DNA of 64,000 bases from Pseudomonas sp. N040 (GCF_015637705.1 NZ_JADOBE010000012.1:17306-81305), one strand, 5' to 3'; shown: positions 8,268-17,895, counted from the stretch's first letter. The notes: generated by a model not told the origin, from the sequence alone. Made by a program: numbers and translations.

Positions 8268-9110
8268 ATGCAACTCATTAGCCAGCCGCTGATTCTGCTC
8301 TTTGTTGTCTCGACCATGCTGGGTGTCGGCCTGATGCTCGGCGTCCGCGATATCGCCGCCTCGCTGCAGGATCGGCGCTGGCTTGTGCGTGCCCTGCTGG
8401 CCAATTTCGTGCTGCTGCCGGCGCTGGCATTCGCCGTGGCTCGTCTGCTGCAGCTGGACGTCGTGCTAAGCGCGGCGCTGCTGGTATTGGCGACCGCCCC
8501 CGGCGGCCCGGTGCTGGTCAAGCTGGCCGCGCTGGCCAAGGCGGATCATGCCCTGGCGGTTGGCCTGCTGGTGATCCTGCTGTTGCTGGGCGTCATCAGC
8601 CAGCCGCTGCTGCTGCCCCTGCTGCTGGACGAGGTCAGCGTGGATGCCGAGGCCATAGTGACGACGCTGATCGCCACAGTGCTGACTCCCTTGATCATCG
8701 GGCTGGCGCTGCGCGCGCGCCGCGCCAACTGGGCAGCCCGCCTGCAGTTGCCGGTGCAGCGGCTGTCCACCCTCAGCATGTTGCTGATCTGGATCGTGCT
8801 GCCGCTGCAGCACTGGCAGGATCTAGTGGAAATTGCCCGTGGCAATGCCTTCCCGGCCGCCGCTCTGTTCATCGTCCTGGCCGCCACCGGCGGCTGGCTG
8901 CTCGGCGGTCCGCAAGCCGGTCCACGGCAGTTGTTGTCGTTGAGCTGCAGCCAGCCCAACCTGGCCGCCGCGGTGGTGATCGCCAGCGAGAACTTCAGCG
9001 ACCCGCGAGTGATGCTGATGCTGCTGGTGGTGATGCTCACCAGCATCCCGATCCTGCTGCCGCTGTGTCTGCTCTACGCCCACATAAAGGGGGCAGAGGC
9101 ACTCCGTTAG
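8268..9110 (+). CDS. Bile acid:sodium symporter-like membrane protein
   Basis: The 280-residue protein is almost entirely hydrophobic, with about nine or ten membrane spans. It shows SBF/BASS-type features such as the ATAPGGPVLVKL segment after the third or fourth span and the SCSQPNLAAAVVIASENF segment near the end. The family imports organic anions with sodium; the substrate is unknown. Starts at 8166, 8256 and 8268 are possible. 8268 was chosen because the GAGG at 8251-8254 is then 13 bases away rather than one. The gene lies between the two copies of the ptrB 3' sequence. Confidence 0.75.
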   Translation: MQLISQPLILLFVVSTMLGVGLMLGVRDIAASLQDRRWLVRALLANFVLLPALAFAVARLLQLDVVLSAALLVLATAPGGPVLVKLAALAKADHALAVGLLVILLLLGVISQPLLLPLLLDEVSVDAEAIVTTLIATVLTPLIIGLALRARRANWAARLQLPVQRLSTLSMLLIWIVLPLQHWQDLVEIARGNAFPAAALFIVLAATGGWLLGGPQAGPRQLLSLSCSQPNLAAAVVIASENFSDPRVMLMLLVVMLTSIPILLPLCLLYAHIKGAEALR

Positions 9111-9174
9111 CACTCTTTGCCCTGTTGCAGCGGATCAATAAATAATCACTCCACCCCCTTTGTTCCCCGCGACA

Positions 9175-11244
9175 TTAGCCCGTGGCTTCGCACCGGGTTA
9201 GCTGCTTCCCCAGCACCTTGAGCAGAAAGCTGTACTCCAGCGCTACATCGCGCAGTGCCTGATAACGGCCGCTCATGCCGCCGTGACCGGCTTCGAGATC
9301 AGTTTTCAGCAGCAGCAGGTTGTCGTCGGTCTTGTGGGTGCGCAGTTTGGCCACCCATTTGGCGGCTTCCCAGTACTGCACGCGGCTGTCGTTGTAGCCG
9401 GCGACCACCAGCATGGCCGGGTAGGGCTGGGCGCTGACGTTTTCGTAGGGCGCGTAGGACCGGATGCGCGCATGCACCTCGGGCTGGTTGGGGTCGCCCC
9501 ATTCGTCGTATTCGGTGACGGTCAGCGGCAGGTCGGGGTTGAGCATGGTGTTGAGCACGTCGACGAAGGGCACTTCGGCGATCGCGGCGGCGAACAGTTC
9601 CGGGCGCTGGTTGAGCACGGCGCCGATCAGCAGGCCACCGGCGCTGCCGCCGCTGATGGCCAGTTGGGCCGGGGTGGTGTAGCCGCTGGCGATCAGGTGT
9701 TCGGCGCAGGCGATGAAGTCGCTGAAGCTGTTGTGCTTGTGCTCCAGCTTGCCGGCGCGGTACCAGGCTTCACCGAGTTCGCCGCCGCCGCGCACGTGGG
9801 CGATGGCGAACACGAAGCCGCGTTCGAGCAGGCTCAGGCGGGCATGGGAGAACCAGGGGTCGAGGCATTCGCCGTAGGCGCCGTAGCCGTAGAGGTAGAG
9901 CGGGGCGGGTGCGCCGGCGGTCAGCACCTCGCGTCTGGCCACCAGGCTGATGGGCACCTGGCTGCCGTCGCTGGCGCTGGCCCAGAGGCGCTGGCTGACG
10001 TAGGCGTCGGGGTCGAACGGGCCGAGTACCGGGGTTTGCTTGAGCACCTGCTGGGCGCCGCTGGCGAGGTCGAGCTGGCGGATCTGCGCCGGGCGGTTGA
10101 GCGCTTCGTAGCGCAGGCGGATCACCGGGCTGTCGAACTCCAGGTGGTCCTGCACCGACAGGCTGTAGGCGGCATCCGGCAGTTGCACGCGGTAGGCCGG
10201 CTGGCCCTGCGGCTGTACCTGGATGATCGGCAGGCCGGCCTCGCGCAGGCTCAGCACGCAGGCGGTGGCGTTGAGGCTGAAACCTTCGAGCATCACCTGC
10301 GGATCATGGGCGAGCAGTTCGCGCCAGTGCGCTCGTTCGGGCGTTGCTTCGTCTGCTGCGTACAGCGCGAAGTTGATGCCGCTCTGGTTGCTGCGGATCA
10401 GCCAGTGCCACTGGCCATCCAGCTGGCCGTGATCGACATCGTATTCGTGGCCGTCCGCGCGCGGCGCCAGGCAGCGGAACTCGCCGTTCGGGGTGGCGGC
10501 ATCCAGCACCCAGGCTTCGCTGGTGGTCTTGCTGGCCAGGTGCAGGATCAGCTGGCGTTCGGAGCTTGCGCGGTAGCAATGCAGGAAGAAACGCCCGTCG
10601 GTTTCCTCGAACACCAGCTCGGCGCTGGGACTGCCGAGGCGGTGGCGATAGAGCTTGTGCGGGCGATGGGTGTCGTCCAGTTCGCCGAAGAACAGCGTCT
10701 GGTTGTCGTTGGCCCAGACCAGGCTGCCGTCGCAGTCGTCGAAGGGCAGGGCCGTGACAGCGCCGCTGGCGAGGTCCTTGACGAACAGCTGGTAGATCTC
10801 GTCGCCGCTGGTGTCGAGGCTGTAGGCCAGCAGGCGGTGATCGGGGCTGATGCTGAAGGCGCCGAGGGCGAGGAAGCCGCCGGCCGCCAGGGCATTGGGA
10901 TCGAGCAGCAGCTGTTCCTGCGCCGGATCGACGTCCAGGCTGCCATCGGCCGGGCGCGGGCAGCGGTACTGTCGCGGGTATTCGTCGCCGGCACTGGTGC
11001 GCTGGTAGTAGAGCCACGGGCCCCAGGGCGTGGGCAGCGACAGGTCGGTTTCGAGGATGCGGCCCTTGATCTCCGCGAACAGCTGTTCGCGCAGTTCGGC
11101 CTGGCCGGCCAGTTCGGCTTCCAGGTAGGTGTTTTCCGCGCGCAGGTAGGCGAGGACTTCGGCGCTGTCGCGCTGCTCCAGCCAGGCGTAGGGATCGGGG
11201 CCGCCGACGGTGTGGGCGACAGGGGCGAGCGGGGTATGCGGCAT
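9175..11244 (-). CDS. ptrB: Oligopeptidase B, S9 family serine peptidase
   Basis: At 689 residues this is a full-length S9A peptidase: an N-terminal beta-propeller to about residue 410, then an alpha/beta hydrolase domain. The nucleophile serine is in ISGGSAGGLL and the catalytic histidine is His654 in LEAGHGG; an [12 protein letters not shown] segment lies where the catalytic Asp region is expected. The family cleaves short peptides after basic residues in the cytoplasm or periplasm; no signal peptide is visible. The last about 65 codons are duplicated at 7766-8010. It is transcribed divergently from the membrane protein at 11346. Confidence 0.92.
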   Translation of the reverse strand: MPHTPLAPVAHTVGGPDPYAWLEQRDSAEVLAYLRAENTYLEAELAGQAELREQLFAEIKGRILETDLSLPTPWGPWLYYQRTSAGDEYPRQYRCPRPADGSLDVDPAQEQLLLDPNALAAGGFLALGAFSISPDHRLLAYSLDTSGDEIYQLFVKDLASGAVTALPFDDCDGSLVWANDNQTLFFGELDDTHRPHKLYRHRLGSPSAELVFEETDGRFFLHCYRASSERQLILHLASKTTSEAWVLDAATPNGEFRCLAPRADGHEYDVDHGQLDGQWHWLIRSNQSGINFALYAADEATPERAHWRELLAHDPQVMLEGFSLNATACVLSLREAGLPIIQVQPQGQPAYRVQLPDAAYSLSVQDHLEFDSPVIRLRYEALNRPAQIRQLDLASGAQQVLKQTPVLGPFDPDAYVSQRLWASASDGSQVPISLVARREVLTAGAPAPLYLYGYGAYGECLDPWFSHARLSLLERGFVFAIAHVRGGGELGEAWYRAGKLEHKHNSFSDFIACAEHLIASGYTTPAQLAISGGSAGGLLIGAVLNQRPELFAAAIAEVPFVDVLNTMLNPDLPLTVTEYDEWGDPNQPEVHARIRSYAPYENVSAQPYPAMLVVAGYNDSRVQYWEAAKWVAKLRTHKTDDNLLLLKTDLEAGHGGMSGRYQALRDVALEYSFLLKVLGKQLTRCEATG

Positions 11245-11345
11245 GGGGGGATTCTCTGGGGCGGCAGGCCGCTGGCCGGGGGAGGCCGTGGCGGGGAAAA
11301 GTCGTTATGATAAGCGCCCCCCTGTCAGCCCTGCCATCGACCATC

Positions 11346-11813
11346 ATGACCGAAAACGATTATCTGCTTGCCTGGGGCGCCTACGCCTTCGCTGCCCTGG
11401 GTTGCCTGCTGGTGTGGTGCCTGATGACCGGCTGGATGTGGCGCTGGTTGCGCGAGCCGTTGCGGCTGCTGGTGCTGGTGCTGCTGTGCACCCCGACCGT
11501 GGTCGACCCGGGCAAGGATGCGTTTGCCCCGGCGATCGCCATCGCCGCGATGGACCTGTTGCTGGACGTGGGCAACAACGCCTGGCGCGCGGTGGCCGAC
11601 CTGGCCACCTACGGGATGATCGCCTTCGTCCTCTACCTGCTGTTCGCGCTGCTGCGCTGGTTGGTCGAGCGCAGCCTCAAGCGCCGCCGCCAGCCGTCGG
11701 GGGCTGCCAAGGCCACGGCTGGGGAGGCAACCCTGCGGCAGATCATGGCCCAGGGCGAGACCCGGATCGACGCCCAGGGCGAGCGCCGCCTGCGCAGCGA
11801 ACCGCGGTTGTAG
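11346..11813 (+). CDS. Conserved small inner-membrane protein, unknown function
   Basis: The 155-residue protein has three likely membrane segments (about residues 8-30, 35-52 and 80-103) followed by a basic cytoplasmic tail with a Glu/Arg-rich C-terminus. The ATG at 11346 was preferred over the upstream one at 11307 because the first 13 codons look like leader sequence; the ribosome-binding site is weak either way. It is divergent from ptrB with about 100 bp between. No family function is known to me. Confidence 0.7.
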   Translation: MTENDYLLAWGAYAFAALGCLLVWCLMTGWMWRWLREPLRLLVLVLLCTPTVVDPGKDAFAPAIAIAAMDLLLDVGNNAWRAVADLATYGMIAFVLYLLFALLRWLVERSLKRRRQPSGAAKATAGEATLRQIMAQGETRIDAQGERRLRSEPRL

Positions 11814-11845
11814 GCTGCTCGACGCAGGTCGCAAGAGTGTGGGAT

Positions 11846-12117
11846 GACTTGATGGGTATCGCTGCGCTCAACCCATCCTACGGTCCTGAGCCATGGCAGC
11901 AGGCTGCTCGCCGCAGTCCGTAGGATGGGTTGAGGCGCATGCGCCGATACCCATCGGGGGGCTTGATGGGTATCGCTGCGCTCAACCCATCCTACGGTCC
12001 TGAGCCATGGCTGCTGGCTGCTCGCGGCAGTCCGCAGGCTGGGTTGTGGCGCATGCGCCGATACCCATCGCGGGGTGGCTAGATGGGTATCGCTGCGCTC
12101 AACCCATCCTACGGCTT
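11846..12117. repeat. Tandem ~115-bp intergenic repeat
   Basis: This fills the 327-bp gap between the membrane protein and the thiolase. The unit begins GATGGGTATCGCTGCGCTCA and ends with its inverted counterpart, GTAGGATGGGTTGAGGCGCA plus TGCGCCGATACCCATC. It starts at 11851, 11965 and 12082, so about 2.3 copies with periods of 114 and 117 bp. Related copies are at 8182, 14421-14620 and, more diverged, 47975-48120. No gene was recognised inside. Confidence 0.85.
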
Positions 12118-12140
12118 CGAGCCCGCTGCGGGCGCTGTTC

Positions 12141-13325
12141 TCAGCAGACCTCGAACAAGCCGGCGGCGCCCATGCCGCCACCGATGCACATGGTCACTAC
12201 CACGTACTTGACGCCGCGGCGCTGGCCTTCGATCAGCGCGTGGCCGACCAGGCGTGCGCCGGTCATGCCATAGGGGTGGCCGATGGAGATGCCGCCGCCG
12301 TTGACGTTGTAGCGCTCGGGGTCGATGCCGAGGAAGTCGCGGCAGTACAGGGCCTGCACGGCAAAGGCTTCGTTGAGTTCCCAGAGGCCGATGTCATCGA
12401 TCTTCAGGCCGTGCTGCTTGAGCAGTTTGGGGATCGCGTAGATCGGCCCGATGCCCATTTCTTCCGGGGCATTTCCGGCCACCGCGATGCCGCGATAGAG
12501 GCCCAGCGGGGCCAGGCCGCGCTGCTCGGCGAGCTTGCGCTCCATGACGATGCAGGCCGAGGCGCCGTCGGACAGCTGGCTGGCATTGCCGCCGGTGATG
12601 CAGCCGCCCTCGATGACCGGCTTGAGGCTGGCCAGGCCGGCCAGGGTGGTGTCGGCGCGGTTGCCTTCATCCTTGCTCAGGGTGACTTCCTGGTAGCTGA
12701 CTTCCCTGGTTTCCTTGTTGACCAGCGCCATCTGCGCGGTGATCGGCACGATTTCCTGGTCGAGCCGGCCGGCGGCCTGGGCTGCCGCGGTGCGCTGCTG
12801 CGAGAGCAGGGAATAGGCGTCCTGGGCCTCGCGGCTGATGCCGAACTTCCTGGCCAGGTTCTCCGCGGTCAGCAGCATGGGCATGTAGGCGTGCGGGGCG
12901 AACTTCTCGACGTTTGGATCCTTCTCGCGCGAGGTCCACTCGAAGTAGGGCGTCTGCACCGCGGAAATGTTGTCCTGGCCGCCGGCGGCGACGATCTGCA
13001 TGCCGTCGACGATGATCTGCTTGGCCGCCATGCCGATCGCCATCAGGCCGGAGGAGCACTGGCGGTCGACCGTCTGCGCGCCGGCGCTGTAGGGAATCCC
13101 CGCGGCCAGCGAGGCGTTGCGGGCGATGTTCATCCCGGCGGTGCCGGCGGCCAGCACGGTGCCGACGATCACATCCTCGATCTCCGCGCCGTCGACCCCG
13201 GCACGCTGGACCGCGTGGCTGAGCGCGTGGCCCATCATGGTCGGCGACTTGATGTTGTTCAGCGAACCGCGGAAGGCGCGGCCGATGCCGGTGCGCGCGG
13301 TGGAAACGATGACGGCTTCTTTCAT
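12141..13325 (-). CDS. Acetyl-CoA C-acyltransferase (thiolase)
   Basis: The 394-residue protein is a standard biosynthetic/degradative thiolase. The acyl-accepting cysteine is Cys90 in RQCSSGL, the catalytic His lies in [11 protein letters not shown] near residue 350, and the second Cys is in CIGGGMG near residue 380. It would join or cleave acyl-CoA units with CoA. It stands alone, without hydroxyacyl-CoA dehydrogenase genes, so the chain length or pathway is not evident. A second, SCP-x-like thiolase is encoded at 42745. Confidence 0.92.
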   Translation of the reverse strand: MKEAVIVSTARTGIGRAFRGSLNNIKSPTMMGHALSHAVQRAGVDGAEIEDVIVGTVLAAGTAGMNIARNASLAAGIPYSAGAQTVDRQCSSGLMAIGMAAKQIIVDGMQIVAAGGQDNISAVQTPYFEWTSREKDPNVEKFAPHAYMPMLLTAENLARKFGISREAQDAYSLLSQQRTAAAQAAGRLDQEIVPITAQMALVNKETREVSYQEVTLSKDEGNRADTTLAGLASLKPVIEGGCITGGNASQLSDGASACIVMERKLAEQRGLAPLGLYRGIAVAGNAPEEMGIGPIYAIPKLLKQHGLKIDDIGLWELNEAFAVQALYCRDFLGIDPERYNVNGGGISIGHPYGMTGARLVGHALIEGQRRGVKYVVVTMCIGGGMGAAGLFEVC

Positions 13326-13546
13326 CTGGATGGCTCCTGGGGGTTGATGGCCAATGGTCGCCGCAGTGCCGGCCGGCGCGCAATAGTCGTTCTGCCAGCC
13401 GAACTGCGGCGCGGGGCTTGCCTGCGCCGCGCAAGCTGTTCAGCATGCACGCTTGAGCCAGGCGGACGCCATGAGGCAGTGCGTGTTCTGCGGCATAACC
13501 GCCGGCTGCCAGCCCGCGCAATGCCTTGCCGGCCCAGGAGTGACGC

Positions 13547-14335
13547 ATGTGTGAATTGCTCGGCATGAGTGCCAACGTTCCAACCGATATCGTGTTCAGC
13601 TTCACCGGCCTGATGCAGCGCGGCGGGCGCACCGGCCCGCACCGCGACGGCTGGGGCATCGCCTTCTACGAGGGGCGCGGCCTGCGCCTGTTCCAGGACC
13701 CGGCGGCGAGCAGCGAGTCGGAAGTCGCGCGGCTGGTGCAGCGCTACCCGATCAAGAGCCAGACGGTAATCGGGCATATCCGCCAGGCCAATGTCGGCAA
13801 GGTCAGCCTGGCCAACACGCATCCCTTCGTCCGCGAGTTGTGGGGGCGCAACTGGTGCTTTGCGCACAACGGCCAGCTGGCGGATTTCCAGCCGGCGCCG
13901 GGGTTCTACCGGGCGGTCGGCGACACCGACAGCGAAACGGCCTTCTGCGACCTGCTCAACCGTGTGCGGCTGGCCTTTCCCGAACCGGTGCCGGTGGAGC
14001 AATTGCTGCCGGTGCTGGTCGATAGCTGCGCGGGCTACCGTGGCCACGGTGTGTTCAACTGCCTGCTCAGCGATGGCGACTGGCTGTTCAGCTTCTGCTC
14101 CAGCAAGCTGGCCTGCATCACCCGCCGCGCGCCCTTCGGCGCGGCGCAGCTCAAGGATGCCGAACTGACCGTGGACTTCCATGCAGAAACCACACCGACC
14201 GATGTGGTCACGGTGCTGGCCACTGAAGCCCTTACCGCCAACGAGCCGTGGACGCTGTACCAGCCTGGCGAATGGCGCCTGTGGCGCGGCGGCGAGTGCC
14301 TGGCCGAGGGCCGGGCCACCCGCGCGCCGGCTTGA
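13547..14335 (+). CDS. yafJ: Class II glutamine amidotransferase, YafJ-like
   Basis: The 262-residue protein begins Met-Cys-Glu-Leu-Leu-Gly, so Cys2 is the N-terminal nucleophile after methionine removal. The GPHRDGWGIAF, IGHIRQANVG and CFAHNGQL segments are those of the class II amidotransferase fold. No synthetase domain is attached, as in E. coli YafJ, whose physiological acceptor is unknown. The start at 13547 has a GGAG site (cccaGGAGtgacgc). Monocistronic. Confidence 0.9.
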   Translation: MCELLGMSANVPTDIVFSFTGLMQRGGRTGPHRDGWGIAFYEGRGLRLFQDPAASSESEVARLVQRYPIKSQTVIGHIRQANVGKVSLANTHPFVRELWGRNWCFAHNGQLADFQPAPGFYRAVGDTDSETAFCDLLNRVRLAFPEPVPVEQLLPVLVDSCAGYRGHGVFNCLLSDGDWLFSFCSSKLACITRRAPFGAAQLKDAELTVDFHAETTPTDVVTVLATEALTANEPWTLYQPGEWRLWRGGECLAEGRATRAPA

Positions 14336-14757
14336 TGCCGCGGCCTGAGCGGGGCTGCCGGACAGCCGCGATACCCAGCCTGCGACCTGCGTCAAACAGC
14401 CTGCAGCCACGGCTCGGAACCGTAGGATGGGTTGAGCACAGCGATACCCATCAAGCCACCCTCGATGGGTATCGGCGCAAGCGCCTCAACCCATCCTACG
14501 ACTTGCGCCGAGCAGCCAGCAGCCAGCAGCCGCGGCTCAGACCCGTAGGATGGGTTGAGCACAGCGATACCCATCAAGCCACCCCCGCTGGGTATCGGCG
14601 CAAGCGCCGCAACCCAGCCTGCGGTCTGCTGCAGGCATGGTTCAGGATCGCCGGCTGGGTTGCCTATAGTGTTTCTACAGGTTCGGCCAGCACGGCAGGC
14701 CGGATCAACCCCGGCGCACGCCGGCCTTGGCTTGCCGCCGCTGTTCAGGAGTAGGTG
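14336..14757. repeat. Tandem ~123-bp intergenic repeat region
   Basis: This 422-bp gap holds two copies of a unit starting CGTAGGATGGGTTGAGCACA (14421 and 14544). Each continues with GCGATACCCATCAAGCCACC and an inverted partner, TGGGTATCGGCGCAAGCGCC plus a form of CAACCCATCCTACG. It belongs to the same family as 11846-12117. A good ribosome-binding site (AGGAG at 14746-14750) for the next gene is at the end. No gene was recognised. Confidence 0.8.
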
Positions 14758-15783
14758 ATGAAGACGGTCTTTTGCCCAGCCTGGCTGGCTGCGCTGGCAC
14801 TGCTGGGCCTGGCGCCCGGCCCGCTACTGCTGGCGGCCGAGGCCCCCACGCTGGTGACCGCGCAGAATTTCATCCGCGCCGAAACCGACCGCATGTTCTT
14901 CGGCATTGCGCGCCAGGCCGGCGGGGTCAACCAGTTCTACCACTACCGCAAGCCCACGCCGCTCGACCAGCAGAGCGTGGTGCGGATGAACCGCGACACC
15001 CTGTACTCGATGGCGGTGGTCGATACCCGCCGGGGCGCGAGCATCCGCGTGCCGGAATTGCCGGGTGATCGCTACGTCTCGGTGTACCTGGTGGACAACG
15101 ATCACTACGTCCCCCGGGTCATCTACAGCGCCGGCGTGCACCCGCTGCCCAGCGCTACGCGCTACCTGGGGGTGGCGGTGCGCATCCAGCTGCACGAACC
15201 GGATGACCCCAGGGAGATCGCGCTGGTCAACAGCCTGCAGGACCAGTTCGTCATCCAGGCCGGTAGCGCCGAGCCGCTGCCGCCGCTGCGCTGGGACATG
15301 CCCTCGCTGGACCGCCTGCGCGCCCAGTACGAACAGGACGCCCGCCAGTACCCGAGCTGGAAGGGCATGCAGGGCCCGCGCGGCAAGGTCAATGAAAAGA
15401 CCCGGCACATCGCCGCGGCGGCGGCCTGGGGGCTGTTCCCGGAGCGCGATGCCACCTACCTCAACTACAACGGCGGCTTCAATGCCGAGCGCTGCTACAC
15501 GGCGACTTACCAGATCCCGGAAAACCGCGCGTTCTGGTCCATCACCCTGTACGGCAAGGACGGCTTCATGCAGCACGAGAACAGCCTGCTCAACGCCAGC
15601 AACGTGGTGCTTGATCCGGATGGCGGCTTCACCGCCTATTTCGGTTCGCGCGAAGTGTGTGGCGAGGTGCCGAACCGCCTGGATACCAGCGACGGCTGGA
15701 ATTTCCTGATGCGCATCTATCGCCCCGGCCCGTCGGTGCTGGACGGGCGCTACCAGTTGCCGGCGGTGCGGCCGGTCGAGTAG
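14758..15783 (+). CDS. Exported DUF1254/DUF1214 domain protein
   Basis: The 341-residue product starts with a signal peptide (cleavage near residue 25). A DUF1254-like N-terminal part (residues about 30-150, including MNRDTLYSMAVVD) is followed by a DUF1214-like C-terminal part (about 225-330, including NRAFWSITLYGKDGFM). The family is common in proteobacteria and forms beta-sandwich proteins of unknown function outside the cytoplasm. The ATG at 14758 follows AGGAG at 14746-14750; the GTG just before it is not needed. Monocistronic. Confidence 0.85.
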   Translation: MKTVFCPAWLAALALLGLAPGPLLLAAEAPTLVTAQNFIRAETDRMFFGIARQAGGVNQFYHYRKPTPLDQQSVVRMNRDTLYSMAVVDTRRGASIRVPELPGDRYVSVYLVDNDHYVPRVIYSAGVHPLPSATRYLGVAVRIQLHEPDDPREIALVNSLQDQFVIQAGSAEPLPPLRWDMPSLDRLRAQYEQDARQYPSWKGMQGPRGKVNEKTRHIAAAAAWGLFPERDATYLNYNGGFNAERCYTATYQIPENRAFWSITLYGKDGFMQHENSLLNASNVVLDPDGGFTAYFGSREVCGEVPNRLDTSDGWNFLMRIYRPGPSVLDGRYQLPAVRPVE

Positions 15784-15805
15784 CCCTGCGGCTTTCCCCT
15801 TGCCG

Positions 15806-15836
15806 TAGGCGCGTCGCCCCCGGCGCGAGCTTTGGC
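15806..15836 (+). repeat. REP-like unit
   Basis: GTAGGCGCGTCGCCCCCGGC continues into GCGAGCTTTGGC. It is a diverged copy of the unit at 2953 and lies between the DUF1254 gene and the TetR gene. Confidence 0.65.
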
Positions 15837-15984
15837 GCCACTCCTGCACAGCATCAAGGGCAGTCCCGCATCGGCGCCTGGCGACAGCAGGCCGCCGCGG
15901 CGCTTTTGCCAGGAAAGCCAGACCGCAGCGCACGCGCAGGCTAGAATGGGCCAAAGGTCAATTGCCGAGAAGCCGAGTCAACCC

Positions 15985-16605
15985 ATGTTCAGCCCCGAGA
16001 ACACATTTCTGGACCGCGCCCGTTATCCCAAGGGGCGCAAAACCTTGCAGGCGATTCTGGATGCCACCTATGAGCTGATCATCGCCGAGGGGCCGACCGC
16101 GGCTTCGCAGAAAGCCATTGCCGAGCGTGCCAACGTCACGCAGAGCGCGGTGCGCCATTACTTTCCGACCAAGGAAGACCTGCTGGTGGCGTTCTTCTCC
16201 ACCGGCATCGAGCGCTTGCAAAGCCTGCTCCGGGCCAAGCTGGCGGAAGTCTGCGTCGACCCGCGCAGGCAGTTGCTGGAAATCGCCGCGCTGCACTACT
16301 CGCGGATCAGCGAAGTGGACAATGCGCTGTTCTTCGAGACCATGGCGTTCTGGCGGCGCAACCCGCAGTACAGCGAAATCCGTGACCGCTGGTACGCGGA
16401 CATGTGCCGCTGCTACCAGCAGCTGATCCAGCAGATGCATCCGGACTGGGCGGAGACGCGCTGCGTCGAGGCGGCCTTCCAGGTACTGACGCTGATCCTC
16501 GGCGGCTGGGTCACCGCCGGCCATTCGCGGCCGATGTACAAGGAACGCACGCAGGCAGAGCTCACCGCGGCCTTGCTGCGCGGCGTCGAGCGGCTGATCG
16601 ACTAG
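15985..16605 (+). CDS. TetR family transcriptional regulator
   Basis: This 206-residue regulator has an N-terminal helix-turn-helix at about residues 20-65 (ASQKAIAERANVTQSAVRHY) and a ligand domain after it. It is a close paralogue of the TetR protein at 28807 (about two thirds identical by eye, including the FFETMAFWRR and LTLILGGW segments), so both may answer related ligands. The start at 15985 matches the paralogue's N-terminus; an upstream ATG at 15946 is also open. The target may be its own gene or the organosulfur region 2 kb further on. The ligand is unknown. Confidence 0.85.
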   Translation: MFSPENTFLDRARYPKGRKTLQAILDATYELIIAEGPTAASQKAIAERANVTQSAVRHYFPTKEDLLVAFFSTGIERLQSLLRAKLAEVCVDPRRQLLEIAALHYSRISEVDNALFFETMAFWRRNPQYSEIRDRWYADMCRCYQQLIQQMHPDWAETRCVEAAFQVLTLILGGWVTAGHSRPMYKERTQAELTAALLRGVERLID

Positions 16606-16649
16606 TGATCCGACACATTTATCCCTGATCTGCGCAACAGGCGAGGCCT

Positions 16650-16800
16650 GCGTAGGGTGGTGTCAGGCCGCAGGCCGTAACCCACCACGCCGGTCATAAG
16701 GCCGGCCGCTGTGGCGGTAAACGCAAGATCAACAACCGGATGCCCCTGGCATCCATGGTGGGTTACGCCACGGGCTAACCCACCCTATGACATCACGCTT
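16650..16800. repeat. GTAGGGTGG/CCACCCTA intergenic repeat pair
   Basis: GTAGGGTGGTGTCAGGCCGC at 16652 and the inverted counterpart GTGGGTTACGCCACGGGCTA plus ACCCACCCTA, ending near 16788, bracket about 100 bp of non-coding DNA. The same family occurs at 17896-18013. Confidence 0.7.
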
Positions 16801-16863
16801 AATTCGTGCCTGATCAATAGTGGTGCCCCGCAGGCCCGTCGGGCCAGGCGGGTGCAGGGTGTT

Positions 16864-17865
16864 TCAGAGCCCGGCGAGGAATTCCAGCAACAGCTGGTTG
16901 ACCCTCTCCGGGCGCTCTTCCGCGGCGCTGTGGCCAACCCCGTCGAGCAGTACCTTCTGCCGCAGGCCGGGCATATGGCTTTCCAGTTTCCCGAAGTTGG
17001 CCATGAACAGCTCGGCCGCCGGGTCGGCCGCACCGCCGATGAACAGGCTCGGCTGCTGCACCTTGAGGCCGTCGGCGAAGGCGCTCAGCGCCCAGTTGCG
17101 GTCGCGTGCCGCGTAGTGGCTCAACGGCGCGGCAAAGCCCTTGCGGGCGTACTCCCCGACGTAATAGTCAATGGCCGTGTCGCTCAGCCAGGCCGGGAAC
17201 TGCGCCGGGTCGCACACCGTATCCATGAACTGCTCATCCGTACCGATGAACAGGCGCCAGCGCTCGGCGCCGACGGCATCGCCGGAAATCGAGTAGTAGG
17301 TGCTGCGCAGGGTCTTGCGGATGTCGGCGTCCATCTCGGCGGTGGCTGCGCCACTGGCGAAATGCGCCTGGTAGAAGCGCTTGCCGGTCTTGTCCTGCAG
17401 CATTTGCCACTGGGCGCTCGGGCGCTGTGCCTCGCGCGGGGTGACCGGGGTATTGAGCAGGCCGACGGCGCGGAACAGGTCCGGACGCAGTTGCGCGGCG
17501 GCATAGGCCACCCAGGCGCCGAGGTCGTGGCCGATGATCACCGCGGAGGTTTCGCCCAGCTGCTGCATCAGCCCCACCAGATCGCCGACGCAATTGAGCA
17601 TGTTGCAGGCCTCGGCCGTGGCCGGGCACTCGCTCTGGCCGAAGCCGCGGATGTCCGGCGCCACCACCCGGTAGCCGGCAGCGGCCAGGGCGCGGATCTG
17701 CCGGCGCCACATGTACCAGAGGTAGGGGAAGCCGTGCAGCAGGATCACCAGCGGGCCCTGGCCTTCTTCCACATAGTGCAGGTCGATGCCGTTGGTCTGG
17801 GCGAAGTGATGGGCAAAGCCCTGGGGATCATCGAGGCGGGCATCAAGCGGCGGGTTGTTCGGCAT
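16864..17865 (-). CDS. Alpha/beta hydrolase, epoxide hydrolase-like
   Basis: In this 333-residue protein the oxyanion-hole motif HGFP is at residues 44-47 and the nucleophile elbow GHDLG has Asp114, the aspartate used by epoxide hydrolases and haloalkane dehalogenases instead of serine. The catalytic His is in GVGHSAAEERPE near residue 309. A cap domain with several Tyr residues lies between. Opening of an epoxide to a diol is the most likely reaction, with fluoroacetate or haloalkane hydrolysis as alternatives. The ATG at 17865 was chosen for its AGGAA site; the longer frame adds an unconvincing leader. Confidence 0.82.
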   Translation of the reverse strand: MPNNPPLDARLDDPQGFAHHFAQTNGIDLHYVEEGQGPLVILLHGFPYLWYMWRRQIRALAAAGYRVVAPDIRGFGQSECPATAEACNMLNCVGDLVGLMQQLGETSAVIIGHDLGAWVAYAAAQLRPDLFRAVGLLNTPVTPREAQRPSAQWQMLQDKTGKRFYQAHFASGAATAEMDADIRKTLRSTYYSISGDAVGAERWRLFIGTDEQFMDTVCDPAQFPAWLSDTAIDYYVGEYARKGFAAPLSHYAARDRNWALSAFADGLKVQQPSLFIGGAADPAAELFMANFGKLESHMPGLRQKVLLDGVGHSAAEERPERVNQLLLEFLAGL

Positions 17866-17895
17866 GGCGGTGTTCCTGCATGGGGTGAGTTGAGC

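Noticed and set aside
9283..11310. 675-codon open frame opposite to ptrB
   Set aside because: It mirrors a well-supported peptidase gene, has an unnatural Val/Gly/Arg-rich composition and no recognisable domain; it is a high-GC shadow.
11846..12117. CRISPR array
   Set aside because: The periods are 114-117 bp, units are themselves palindromic and the intervening parts are also repeated, so there are no unique spacers.
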